DNA from: Pandoraea vervacti
Lineage (GTDB): Bacteria > Pseudomonadota > Gammaproteobacteria > Burkholderiales > Burkholderiaceae
Assembly (NCBI RefSeq): GCF_000934605.2
Contig: NZ_CP010897.2
Span: forward strand, 5,394,001 to 5,458,000
Direction of reading: 5' to 3'
DNA: 64,000 nucleotides
The number at the start of each line of letters is the position of its first letter. Position 1 is the first letter of the stretch. Positions 17,827 through 26,664 of the stretch are shown here, piece by piece. A program made the position numbers and the translations under genes. The notes below the pieces were generated by a model that ran no database searches, was not told where the DNA came from, and saw nothing but the letters and a program-made list of their open reading frames with translations.

Positions 17827-18414
17827 TCACTCGTCGCCCAGCAGCATCGAGTCGATCAGGTCGCACAGACAGTGAATGGTGAGCAGGTGAACTTCCTGAA
17901 TGCGGGCGGTGCGCTCGGCCGGCACGCAGATGTGCACGTCCAGCTCGCCCAGGGCGGCATTGACCTTGCCGCCGCCTTTGCCGGTCAGGGCGATCACGTG
18001 CATGCCGCGCTCATGCGCCGCTTCGATGGCCTGAAGCACGTTGCCGGAGTTGCCGGACGTCGTGATGGCGAGCAGGACGTCGCCTTCCTGTCCGAGTGCA
18101 CGGACCTGCTTCGAGAAGATGACGTCGAAGTTGTAGTCGTTGCCGACGGCCGTCAGGATGGAAGAATCGGTGGTCAGCGCAATGGCCGGCAGTTCCGGGC
18201 GTTCACGCTCGAACCGGCCGACGAGCTCCGCTGCGAAATGCTGGCAGTCGGCGGCGGACCCACCGTTGCCGCAGGCGAGAATCTTGTTGCCGTTGGCCAG
18301 TGCTTCGACCATGACATCCGCTGCGGCGGCGATGGGGTCGGCAAGCGCGTCGCGCGCCGCCAGCTTGGTCTCGACGCTATCCGTGAAGTGTTTCTGAATT
18401 CGTTCGATCGACAT
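17827..18414 (-). CDS. diaA: SIS-domain protein, DiaA/GmhA family
   Basis: A 195-residue SIS-domain phosphosugar-binding protein. The fold is shown by the ACGNGGSAADCQHFAAEL loop near residues 47-64, the TTSGNSGNV phosphate-binding loop in the middle and the HLLTIHCLCDLID helix at the end. The same family covers phosphoheptose isomerase (GmhA, LPS heptose synthesis) and DiaA (stimulator of DnaA assembly at the origin), which differ little in sequence. I favour DiaA because the gene sits between yraN and dolP as in the conserved diaA locus; GmhA activity cannot be excluded. Confidence 0.8.
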   Translation of the reverse strand: MSIERIQKHFTDSVETKLAARDALADPIAAAADVMVEALANGNKILACGNGGSAADCQHFAAELVGRFERERPELPAIALTTDSSILTAVGNDYNFDVIFSKQVRALGQEGDVLLAITTSGNSGNVLQAIEAAHERGMHVIALTGKGGGKVNAALGELDVHICVPAERTARIQEVHLLTIHCLCDLIDSMLLGDE

Positions 18415-18583
18415 GGTCGTTCATGGTCGTTTGCCAGGGTATTGCCAAAGCTGCCGGCCTCGCGGGGGTCCTGGGGCGCTTGATGCCCCGGGGACACGCA
18501 GTTTCCGGCCGACGCTCGGATGCCGTCAACATGAATGGACGGCAATTTCGCAAGTGTAACAGGGTGGCCCGACACGGGTTTCG

Positions 18584-18937
18584 TCAGAGATCGTCGGCCT
18601 GAAAGGCGTCGGGCAGCCAGTTCACCACGGGCGGACGTCCGTCGAAGGTCACGACATCGAAGCGACAGCGTGCCGCCGGACGCCGCAGCAGATAGTGCCG
18701 CGCAGCCAGCATGAGTCGCCGCCGCTTGGCATGCGTGATGCTCTGCGCCGCGCCGCCGAAGTCGCTGCGCAGCCTCGCTCGCACCTCGACGAATACCAGT
18801 ACCCCGGTCCGATCCCGCATAATGAGGTCGATTTCGCCGCCCCGGCACCGATAGTTGCGGGCGACGAGCCGCCAGCCGCGCCGCTCCAGCAACATCTGCG
18901 CGCGGCTCTCGAAGGACACTCCTAGCTGATTCGACAT
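18584..18937 (-). CDS. yraN: YraN family (UPF0102) nuclease-fold protein
   Basis: Small 117-residue protein of the widely conserved YraN family, which has a restriction-endonuclease-like fold and resembles Holliday-junction resolvases, but has no well-established role. The signature is complete: GVSFESRAQMLLERRGW at the start, then NYRCRGGEIDLI and LVFVEVRAR, which supply the acidic and basic active-site-like residues (E, D, E-x-R). I chose the ATG at 18937 (MSNQLG); longer in-frame starts reach 18997 but overlap the region before rsmI. It is divergent from rsmI, an arrangement common in proteobacteria. Confidence 0.88.
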   Translation of the reverse strand: MSNQLGVSFESRAQMLLERRGWRLVARNYRCRGGEIDLIMRDRTGVLVFVEVRARLRSDFGGAAQSITHAKRRRLMLAARHYLLRRPAARCRFDVVTFDGRPPVVNWLPDAFQADDL

Positions 18938-19041
18938 GGTTGTTCCGAAGTTTTCCGTGACCGGCAATGCCGGCATCGTTCCAGACCCGACGTGCATCGC
19001 GCCCCGCCACGCGACGCCCTCGATTGCAGGAGCCCGCTGCG

Positions 19042-19926
19042 ATGGATGATCGTCTGATGTCGCTCGCCGAGGGGCAGCACTACCCGACCGGTACGCTTTA
19101 CGTCGTCGCCACGCCGTTGGGCAACACCGCCGACATCACCGTGCGCGCGTTGCACGTTCTCGGCATGGTCGACGCCATCGCCTGCGAAGATACGCGCAAC
19201 AGCGCCTTGTTGTTGCAGCGGTATGGCATCGACAAGCCGCTGATTGCGGCCCACCAGCATAACGAGAACGAAGCGGCCGCACGCCTTGTCGAGCGTCTGC
19301 GCGGCGGCGAGCGAGTCGCCTATATCTCCGACGCCGGCACCCCCGGCATTTCCGATCCCGGCGCGAGACTGGTGGACGCGGTACGCGCGGCGGGCCTGGG
19401 CGTGGTGCCGGTGCCGGGCGCGAGCGCGGTGACCACGTTGCTCTCGGCTGCGGGCGCTTGGGTGGAGACGTTCACGTTCGTGGGCTTTCTGCCGTCGAAG
19501 GCACAGCAGCGCGCGCAGGCGATCACGGCGCTGTCCGGCGCGACGTCTGCACAGGTCTTCTACGAAGCGCCGCACCGGATCGTCGAGACGGTCGAGGCAC
19601 TGGCCGAGGGACTGGGCAACGAGCGGCGCCTGCTGATCGGACGTGAGTTGACCAAGCGTTTCGAAGACATTCACGAGTGCGCGCTGGGCGAAGGTGTGGC
19701 GTGGCTGAAGGCGGACGCCAACCGGCAGCGCGGTGAATTCGTGCTGGCGATCTCCGGGGCGGTGTCCGCCGGGAGCGACGATGGTGTGGACGCACACGCA
19801 CAGCGCGTGCTCGCCCTGCTCGCGGCCGAGTTGCCGACGAAGAGCGCCGCCAAACTCGCGGCAGCCATCACCGGCGCACCGAAAAACGCCCTTTACGAAC
19901 GCGCGCTGGCCCTCAAGAACGGCTGA
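19042..19926 (+). CDS. rsmI: RsmI, 16S rRNA (cytidine-1402-2'-O)-methyltransferase
   Basis: Tetrapyrrole-methylase-fold enzyme that puts the 2'-O-methyl on C1402 of 16S rRNA in the decoding centre using S-adenosylmethionine. Diagnostic stretches are GTLYVVATPLGNTADIT at the start, CEDTRNS, AYISDAGTPGISDPG and VPVPGASAV, followed by the YEAPHRIVETVEAL block. At 294 residues it is of normal length. The ATG at 19042 follows AGGAG at a suitable distance. It is transcribed away from yraN and converges with the NEL ligase gene. Confidence 0.96.
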   Translation: MDDRLMSLAEGQHYPTGTLYVVATPLGNTADITVRALHVLGMVDAIACEDTRNSALLLQRYGIDKPLIAAHQHNENEAAARLVERLRGGERVAYISDAGTPGISDPGARLVDAVRAAGLGVVPVPGASAVTTLLSAAGAWVETFTFVGFLPSKAQQRAQAITALSGATSAQVFYEAPHRIVETVEALAEGLGNERRLLIGRELTKRFEDIHECALGEGVAWLKADANRQRGEFVLAISGAVSAGSDDGVDAHAQRVLALLAAELPTKSAAKLAAAITGAPKNALYERALALKNG

Positions 19927-20066
19927 GCATCGCTCGACGGACACCGCCAATTCGACGCACTGAAAATCAGAAAAGTCCGGTGGGATTCTCGGCGATTCCC
20001 CAACGGACTGAAGCGCTCAGCGGCGCCATCGGACGCTCTCGGCAAATCGAGAGCGCCCGCCCTCCC

Positions 20067-22964
20067 TCACACGCTACCCAGCAATTCCTTGACGAGCGGC
20101 CCGTAGCAGTCGTGGACCAGATCGTGGAGAACACTACGCCCGGCTTCGCGAATCATGGTGTCGTTGACCTCCAGGCGGCGCTGTTGCAAGGAGGTTTTCA
20201 CAAGCGCGTTGAAAGCATCGACGTCCGACATCGCTTGCAGCTTTGCCTCGGCCACGGCGAACGCTTGCGGTAACGCGCGCCGCAATGCCGCCTGCACCGG
20301 TGCGGCGTTGGAGAGATACGGCGCCAACGCTTCGCGCTCTTCGCGCAAGACCCGGACCGTCGCATTCGAGAGGTCTTCCTCGGTCACGCCTGCCGCGCCG
20401 AAGAATCTCATGTCCTCGGCGTCCAACGGCAGCCCCAGTACATTGCGCAATTTGATCTGGTACGCCAGGTACACCTCGATCTCGTCGACGAACTTGAGCG
20501 TGCGCGCCTTCTCGTAGGCAATTTGCGCGAGAACGGAGCGCCGGTAGCATCCCTGCATCAATGCTTTCAAGGCGGGTAGATCATCGTCGTAGTCGCCTCG
20601 TGCAATATCGGCGCACAACGCCCGTTGTCTCATTTGCTCGTAGGCCCATGTCACGCGGTCCTCGCATCGGCGTGTCGAGCCGTAGCTATGCGGCAGTGTG
20701 TCGCCACGAAGCGCGTCGTCGCCTTCCAGCCGCATAAGCCACTGTCCAACGCCTTCGCGAAATGTCTGGCTCCCGTAATTCACCGTGCGACGCAGGTAGT
20801 CCAGAAATGCGGAGAACTCTTCGGCGCAATCCTCGTTCGAGAACTTCGCCCACGCGGCCGCCCGTGCAGGCTGATCCTTTAGCTCGAACCAGTCCGCAAC
20901 GGCGTCGGGGAGCGCACGCACGGGCACATGCTCGCCGCACCAGATGGAAAAGAAGATCAATGCACAGCGCTCGCGCTGCGCCAGCGTCATGATCTCCCGC
21001 ACCATGGCCTCCGGAATCGGATTGTCCTCGATGTTCACCATCACGCCGGCCGCGCCTGCCGGCCCGCCCCCTCGGCTCGGCGGCAGGCGCAACACCCAGT
21101 TCGGCACATGACGGAACTCGTTCGCGATGAGCGATACGAAGTCGATTCGCGGCATTTCCGGCAAGTCGCTCAGTGTCGAGAGACGATTCTTCGCGAGGTA
21201 CAGCCTTCTGAGGTTATCCACGCGGTGCGCTGGCCCTAGAGGCACACGGGTGAGGTCGTTGTGCGTCAGGTCGATCCGCTCGCACGCGCGCAAATCGAGA
21301 GGCAACGCAATATGCCGAAGGCGGACGTTTTCCCTGACGGTGATGGTCCGCAACGGGCTGTGTCGCTCGTTCGGCGACATATCGTCGGCGCCCGGTTCGA
21401 ACACCACGCTGCGCAGCGACGGATTCCCATAGATCCGTATCTCGTCGAGCGCGGCGCATTCGCCATGCAGACGCAACGCCGTCATGTCGGCGCCGTAGAT
21501 CAGCAGCGTTTTCAGTGCGGGCATCGCCGGGAGCTCGACCGTATCGCCCAGCCTCACACACTTGATGTGGAACGATCGGAGCCTTGGCATCCACTTCGGC
21601 AACGTGATATCCAGGTCGCCTTCGATGGTCAGGCTCTCCAGATTCGGCATGTGCTCCGGGAGTACCAGCCGCCCGGCGCGTCCGAGAACGTGTATCCGCT
21701 TCGTATCGGCGGGAACGCGATCCGGGCCGTACCACTTGAGCACCGACGAGGGCGACACATGATCGAATGCCCATGCGGGCGCCTGACGCTCGAGGACGAA
21801 CGCTTGCGCCAGACGTCGCGCTTTCGGACCGGAAGGGTCCAGATGAAACGATGCCAGACGAAATCCACCGGCCAGCGGCGGACCGAAGAGCGCGGTATTT
21901 TCCAGCGCGCCGGCCACCCGAGCCTTCAGGCGAGCGGCATCGCGCACGAACTTCAGCGCAAGCTCCGAGGTGAAACCTGTGAGCCAACGCTCCCGGGCGA
22001 TCCATCTTCGTGTGGCATCGGACACCGGCGCCGCGCACACGAAGTTATCCAGATACTCGGCAGCCGCCCTGTCGAAGCGGAACACGCGCAGCGCGGCGAG
22101 CGCCTGCTCAGGCGAAAAGCCCTCGCGCATGAGCGTCTTCCATACCTTTTTCTTCTCGCTCGCCTTGTCGGGCCAGTGCAGCGTCGCATCTGCGCCGAAC
22201 ACATCGCAACGCCCGGGCTCGCAGCGCCGGGGCGGTGCAGGCGGCGCATCCACGAGCGCGTCCGGTCGGCTGCCGCGCAACCACGCGCTCATATCGCGAA
22301 TCGCCCGGGAGAGGGACATCGGTCCATCGGCGCGCCGGGAGTCCGACGCGCGACAGGCGTCGCACCCCAGGGCGCGCAACAGTTCGTCGACCTGCAACGC
22401 GCGCAAGACTTCATCGGGCGCGGTGAGCGGCGCGGCATTCAGCCGCCCTCTGAGCGCGATGGCGAACCGACTGAAATCGATGTGCCGCTGAGGGTCGAGA
22501 TGGTCGCGATGACGTAGCCACGCCAGCATCGCGCGATCGGAGATCTCCGGAAAGAACTGCCGGAACAGCGCAGCTTGCGCCACGGCATCGTCGTTGATGT
22601 TCGCCAACTTGTCGATCACCTCTTGCGACACTCCGGCCAATCGCAGCTCGGCGACGGCTTTGCGGAATGTGGCATCGCGCGCCGGCGCCGATTGTGTCCC
22701 CCAGCGCAGCCACCCCGAGAACTGGCCGCCAAGGGCCATCGCGCAACCGACCACCGACGCATTGGCAAGCGTGGCTTGGACAGTCCCCGTCTGTGCCGAA
22801 AGGCACGCAAGCACGTCGTGCGCTATTGTCGGCCACGGCAGGCCGGGCGGATCGAGCGACCGGTCGACGGCGGCGTCCACGCCGGCGTCATGGTGCGTGG
22901 TCACCGTGTCGATTGGCGGCACCGTTAGCGGCGCAGCGCTAACGAACGGGGAAATACTGGGCAT
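20067..22964 (-). CDS. LRR protein with NEL-type E3 ubiquitin ligase domain (IpaH/SspH-like)
   Basis: NEL ligases are bacterial proteins that ubiquitinate host targets inside eukaryotic cells, normally after type III secretion. This 965-residue protein has three parts: an N-terminal region of about 430 residues that I do not recognise; a leucine-rich-repeat stretch at about 437-625 (for example NLESLTIEGD, RIDLTHNDLTRVP, LRRLYLAKNRLSTL); and a NEL domain from about 650 to the end. The link into NEL (VNIEDNPIPEAM, then IFFSI) matches the IpaH layout. The catalytic motif is CEDRV with the nucleophile at C767, preceded by the FSAFLDYLRRT helix. A good ribosome site (AGGAG) precedes the ATG. No secretion genes, chaperone or similar effectors are near; it stands between rsmI and an ABC importer. 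The NEL assignment is strong; the delivery route and host are unknown. Confidence 0.9.
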   Translation of the reverse strand: MPSISPFVSAAPLTVPPIDTVTTHHDAGVDAAVDRSLDPPGLPWPTIAHDVLACLSAQTGTVQATLANASVVGCAMALGGQFSGWLRWGTQSAPARDATFRKAVAELRLAGVSQEVIDKLANINDDAVAQAALFRQFFPEISDRAMLAWLRHRDHLDPQRHIDFSRFAIALRGRLNAAPLTAPDEVLRALQVDELLRALGCDACRASDSRRADGPMSLSRAIRDMSAWLRGSRPDALVDAPPAPPRRCEPGRCDVFGADATLHWPDKASEKKKVWKTLMREGFSPEQALAALRVFRFDRAAAEYLDNFVCAAPVSDATRRWIARERWLTGFTSELALKFVRDAARLKARVAGALENTALFGPPLAGGFRLASFHLDPSGPKARRLAQAFVLERQAPAWAFDHVSPSSVLKWYGPDRVPADTKRIHVLGRAGRLVLPEHMPNLESLTIEGDLDITLPKWMPRLRSFHIKCVRLGDTVELPAMPALKTLLIYGADMTALRLHGECAALDEIRIYGNPSLRSVVFEPGADDMSPNERHSPLRTITVRENVRLRHIALPLDLRACERIDLTHNDLTRVPLGPAHRVDNLRRLYLAKNRLSTLSDLPEMPRIDFVSLIANEFRHVPNWVLRLPPSRGGGPAGAAGVMVNIEDNPIPEAMVREIMTLAQRERCALIFFSIWCGEHVPVRALPDAVADWFELKDQPARAAAWAKFSNEDCAEEFSAFLDYLRRTVNYGSQTFREGVGQWLMRLEGDDALRGDTLPHSYGSTRRCEDRVTWAYEQMRQRALCADIARGDYDDDLPALKALMQGCYRRSVLAQIAYEKARTLKFVDEIEVYLAYQIKLRNVLGLPLDAEDMRFFGAAGVTEEDLSNATVRVLREEREALAPYLSNAAPVQAALRRALPQAFAVAEAKLQAMSDVDAFNALVKTSLQQRRLEVNDTMIREAGRSVLHDLVHDCYGPLVKELLGSV

Positions 22965-23082
22965 CGCGCGCTCCTGTGTGAGGCATCAAACCCATTCTTT
23001 CGCGCGCAGCGGCATCGCGACTTGCGGGAAGCGCCTGCGCGCCCCGTCACTTTTCACTTTTCGGGAGGCGCCCCAAAAAAGA

Positions 23083-23106
23083 AAACCCCCGGCAGGCCGG
23101 GGGTTT
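23083..23106 (-). terminator. Terminator of the ABC importer operon
   Basis: AAACCCCCGGC and GCCGGGGGTTT pair around a two-base gap; on the minus strand the stem is followed by TTTTCTTTTTT. It lies just after the ATPase gene and before the NEL gene, so it separates the two transcripts. Confidence 0.85.
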
Positions 23107-23154
23107 CGCTTTCGCCAAAAATGCGAACGGTACTTCAGATGGCTGCGACGTCGC

Positions 23155-23949
23155 TCAACTCAGCAGGAGTGCGTCGTCGTCGAGTTGCTCGCCACGCGTG
23201 CGTTCGAACATCTGCAACAGGTCCGGCACATCCAGCCCCTTGCGGGCGTCGCCTGCCACGTCGAGCACGACCTTGCCCTGGTGCAGCATCACCGTACGCT
23301 CGCCGTAATCGAGTGCCTGACGCATGCTGTGCGTGACCATCATCGCCGTGAGCTTGCTCTCCTCGACGATGCGCGCCGTCAACTCCAGCACGAACGACGC
23401 CGTCTTCGGATCGAGCGCCGCCGTATGCTCGTCGAGCAGCAGAATGCGCGACGGTTGCAACGACGCCATGAGCAAACTCACCGCCTGACGCTGACCGCCC
23501 GAGAGCAGGCCGATACGGTCTGACAGACGGTTCTCCAGCCCAAGATTGAGCAGGCTCAGCTTCTCGCGAAAACGCTCGCGCAGTTCCTTGTTCAGCGCGA
23601 AACGGAAGCTGCGGCGCTCGCCGCGTTTGACCGCCAGCGCCATGTTCTCCTCGATCGTCAACGCTTCGCAGGTGCCCGCCATCGGATCCTGGAACACACG
23701 CGCGACCTGATTGGCACGCTGCCACGCGGTCTTCTTCGTCACGTCGTTGCCGTCGATGGAAATCGTGCCCGAGTCGACCGACAGGTCACCGCTAATGGCG
23801 TTCAAGAACGTCGATTTTCCCGCGCCATTCGAGCCGATCACGGTCACGAACTGGCCCGTCGGGATGTCCAGCGACATGCCGCGCAGGGCACGATTCTCGA
23901 TGGGCGTGCCCGGGTTGAAAGTGATTTTGAGGTCTTTTGCGCTCAACAT
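23155..23949 (-). CDS. ABC importer ATP-binding protein
   Basis: ATPase of a three-gene importer. Walker A is GSNGAGKST (39-47), the signature is LLSGGQRQ near 147, Walker B ILLLDEH near 168 and the switch histidine is in MVTHSM. Length 264 is normal. The closest arrangement I know is the TrpXYZ/BMP-like type, in which an ABC_sub_bind-family binding protein is encoded with one permease and one ATPase. Start at 23949 is two bases after the permease stop, so the two are translationally coupled. The imported solute cannot be read from the sequence. Confidence 0.9.
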   Translation of the reverse strand: MLSAKDLKITFNPGTPIENRALRGMSLDIPTGQFVTVIGSNGAGKSTFLNAISGDLSVDSGTISIDGNDVTKKTAWQRANQVARVFQDPMAGTCEALTIEENMALAVKRGERRSFRFALNKELRERFREKLSLLNLGLENRLSDRIGLLSGGQRQAVSLLMASLQPSRILLLDEHTAALDPKTASFVLELTARIVEESKLTAMMVTHSMRQALDYGERTVMLHQGKVVLDVAGDARKGLDVPDLLQMFERTRGEQLDDDALLLS

Positions 23950-23951
23950 GA

Positions 23952-24881
23952 TCAGGCACCTCCGTTCTTGCGGGCGAACAGCTTGCGTCGGGTCGCAGGC
24001 AGCACGAGTGCCACTGCCACGAGCAATGCCGTCACCAGATTGAGGTCCTGCGCCTTCAGACCGATGAAATCGCTATTGAGCGCAAGCGCGATGAAGAAGC
24101 GGTACAGCACCGCACCGATCACCACGGCCAGCGTCGTGAGAATGAGGCGTCGCGCCGGCAGGATCGTCTCGCCGATGATGACCGCCGCCAGACCGATCAC
24201 GATGGTACCGATACCCATCGAGATGTCGGCGCCTCCCTGCGACTGTGCGAACAATGCGCCAGCGAGCGCCACCAGCGCGTTGGACAGCGCCATGCCCGCC
24301 AGAATCTCACGACCGGTATTCACGCCCTGCGCACGTGCCATGCGCGGGTTCGCCCCGGTCGAGCGCATGGCGAGACCTTGCTGCGACGAGAAGAAGTAAT
24401 CGAGACCGAGCTTCGCCACGACGACCACCACCAGCAACATCAGCGGACGCAGCACATAATCCGGCAGCCACGCCGGCGCATTCTCCGGCAGGAGCATCGT
24501 GAAGACGGTGGGCGACGTGATCAGCGGCACGTTCGGTGCGCCCATCACGCGCAGGTTCACCGAGTAGAGCGCGATCATCATCAGGATACTGGCAAGCAGA
24601 TCCATGATCTTCAGACGCACGTTCAGCCACCCGGTAATGAACCCCGCCACCGCACCGGCAGCCATGGCAGCGAGTGTCGCCGCAAACGGATTGGCGCCGT
24701 TCGCGATCAGAATGGCCGCGGTGGCGCCACCCAGCGCGAAACTGCCGTCGACGGTCAGGTCGGGAAAATTGAGGATGCGAAAGGAGATCAGCACCCCGAG
24801 CGCCACGAGGCTGAAGATCAGGCCGATCTCCAGTGCGCCCATCAGAGAGAAAAAGGACATGTTCGTAATTCCACTGCGCAA
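23952..24881 (-). CDS. ABC importer permease
   Basis: Inner-membrane permease of the same importer, 309 residues with eight or so hydrophobic segments and the BPD_transp_2-type architecture of branched-chain amino acid, ribose and BMP permeases. Characteristic stretches are FPDLTVDGSFALGGATAA in the second segment and the GANPRMARAQGVN coupling loop about residues 176-188, which contacts the ATPase. It is followed at once by the ATPase gene and preceded, after 230 bases, by the binding protein gene. Confidence 0.9.
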   Translation of the reverse strand: MRSGITNMSFFSLMGALEIGLIFSLVALGVLISFRILNFPDLTVDGSFALGGATAAILIANGANPFAATLAAMAAGAVAGFITGWLNVRLKIMDLLASILMMIALYSVNLRVMGAPNVPLITSPTVFTMLLPENAPAWLPDYVLRPLMLLVVVVVAKLGLDYFFSSQQGLAMRSTGANPRMARAQGVNTGREILAGMALSNALVALAGALFAQSQGGADISMGIGTIVIGLAAVIIGETILPARRLILTTLAVVIGAVLYRFFIALALNSDFIGLKAQDLNLVTALLVAVALVLPATRRKLFARKNGGA

Positions 24882-25003
24882 GTCGGCCCATGCCGGGTTT
24901 CGGCATCGGCGCCCGCACGGCCGAGTCGGCCAGTTCAGGTCATAACCGGTCGTTGTACAACCGCGTTTCCGGGGGGAGCCATCTCGCCCGTTCGATAGGA
25001 AAA

Positions 25004-25036
25004 GAGCGGCGGGGACAGATCGTGTCCGGGCGCCGC
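25004..25036 (-). other. GC-rich hairpin between binding protein and permease genes
   Basis: In the 230-base space between the binding protein and permease genes, GCGGCGGGGACA and TGTCCGGGCGCCGC form an imperfect stem around GATCG. There is no T-run, so it is not a normal terminator. Such intercistronic hairpins often protect the upstream mRNA and leave the binding protein in excess over the membrane parts. Confidence 0.45.
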
Positions 25037-25111
25037 CCTATCGCTTGCCGGCGAAGCGAGCGTCGCCCGCTTCACCCGCATCGCACACATGATTCGCGTG
25101 CTGGCTTCTCG

Positions 25112-26098
25112 TTACTCTTTGATGACCGTCTTGGCTTCCTTCACCAGATCGTCCGACAGCTTCACGCCTTGCTTGGCGGCAGCGGCCGTGTTGACGAACA
25201 GTTCCAGATTCGAGCTGGTCTGCGAAGCAATGGCGCCCGGCTTCTCACCCTTGAGGATGCGGCCGACCACCTTGCCGGTCTGACGGCCAAGGTCGTAGTA
25301 GTTGATGCCCAGCGCCGCGATGGCGCCGCGCTTCACACTGTCCGTATCCGAGGCGACCAGCGGGATCTTGCGATCGTTGGCCACCTTGACCAGCGACTCG
25401 TACGCCGACACGACGTTGTTGTCCGTGTTGGTGTAGATCACGTCGACCTTGCCAACCAGGCTGTTGGCTGCCGAGCTGATGTCGACGGTGCGCGGCGCGG
25501 CGGCGGTCTGGAGCTTCAGGCCGGCGGCCGGCAGCAGCTTCTCGAGTTCCTTGACGACCACGACCGAGTTGGCTTCACCCGGGTTGTACACCATGCCCAC
25601 GGTCTTTGCGTTCGGCACGACACGCTTGATGAGTGCCACCTGCTTGTCCAGCGGCAGCTTGTCCGACACGCCCGTGACGTTGGTGCCCGAGGCGTCCCAG
25701 CTCTTGACCAGTTGCGCGGCGACCGGATCGGTCACGCCCGAGTACACGAGCGGCACCGACTTGGTCGCGGCGGCCACGGCTTGTGCCGTCGGGGTCGCGA
25801 TACCGATGATCGCGTCCGGCTTGTCGCCGACGAACTTGCGCGCGATCTGCGCAGCGGTCCCCGTGTTGCCCTGGGCGCTCTGATATTCCCACTTGAGGTT
25901 CTTGCCGACCTCGTAGCCTTCTGCCTTGAGTTCGTCGCGTGCGCCATCGCGGATGGCATCGAGTGCCGGGTGCTCCACGATCGCCACCACCGCCACCGAC
26001 TTCGTATCCGCCGCGAATGCCGCGCCGGTCGTCCCCAACAACGTTGCGGCCACCGCGCACAACAGGGTGCGCTTGGCGTATTTGCCCATCGTCGACAT
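25112..26098 (-). CDS. ABC importer substrate-binding protein (ABC_sub_bind/TrpX-like)
   Basis: Periplasmic binding protein of the importer, 328 residues, with a signal peptide ending about GAAFAAD. The family pattern is clear: VVAIVEHPALDAIRDG near the mature N-terminus, ARKFVGDKPDAIIGIATPTAQAV, then PLVYSGVTDPVAAQLV and GMVYNPGEANSVV. ABC_sub_bind proteins bind amino acids such as tryptophan in some firmicutes, but the substrate here is open. A strong ribosome site (GGAGGAG) precedes the ATG. It is the first gene of the leftward operon. Confidence 0.9.
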   Translation of the reverse strand: MSTMGKYAKRTLLCAVAATLLGTTGAAFAADTKSVAVVAIVEHPALDAIRDGARDELKAEGYEVGKNLKWEYQSAQGNTGTAAQIARKFVGDKPDAIIGIATPTAQAVAAATKSVPLVYSGVTDPVAAQLVKSWDASGTNVTGVSDKLPLDKQVALIKRVVPNAKTVGMVYNPGEANSVVVVKELEKLLPAAGLKLQTAAAPRTVDISSAANSLVGKVDVIYTNTDNNVVSAYESLVKVANDRKIPLVASDTDSVKRGAIAALGINYYDLGRQTGKVVGRILKGEKPGAIASQTSSNLELFVNTAAAAKQGVKLSDDLVKEAKTVIKE

Positions 26099-26664
26099 CG
26101 AAACTCCTCCAGGAATGTTGCTTAATAGGTGTAATTAGGTGTGAGCAGGTGCGATTGGTGCGCCAGCCCGGGTCTCAGCGGGCGTTCTTTGGATGCACAC
26201 AAAGCGTGCACCTGCGCGTGGGGCACAGTCTACCCACATCCCCGTCGGCGAACAACGGTTGCCAACGCAACTTCCGCCGAGGCCCGCCGAACATCGGATT
26301 GCGCCCAAAGGCTGGCAGATTGATGCGGCAATCGGAAAAAAAATAGTCGATTCGGTCTTCATTGCGGCGAACCGCGCACGTTCATGCGTGGCGTTCAACC
26401 CATGAGATTCATCAAAAACTGAAATAATCATTTGTTATTCGCCCCGAATGAGCGTTTTTTGCACAACAAATGGGGCGATCGGCGTCCCATTTTTCACGCG
26501 GGTACAGGCGCGAATAGCGAATGCAATTCGGAAATCGAACCGGTGATGATGGTGCATGCAACGGCGTACATGCCGGGTGTCGTCGCACCGTCAGCGGACG
26601 ACGAGATGTCCGTCAGAGAGGATCAGGGACCTATCGGGGGGCAATCACGAAACGTGATGGAGCG
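26099..26664. other. Gap with an A/T-rich tract between rlpA and the ABC operon
   Basis: About 565 bases without a gene. Near the ABC operon there is a G-rich stretch with repeated AGGTG words (26125-26155). Farther right, 26330-26475 is strongly A/T-rich and contains the perfect inverted repeat CATTTGTT (26429-26436) / AACAAATG (26465-26472). This is the likely promoter region of the importer operon. No tRNA, small gene or terminator was identified. Confidence 0.4.

Noticed and set aside
17827..18414. Firm call as GmhA phosphoheptose isomerase
   Set aside because: The motifs fit both GmhA and DiaA; the yraN-dolP neighbourhood favours DiaA, so GmhA is kept only as an alternative.
20067..22964. 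Horizontal island around the NEL gene
   Set aside because: No integrase, transposase, flanking direct repeats or tRNA are next to it, and base composition looks like its neighbours by eye, so recent transfer is not shown.
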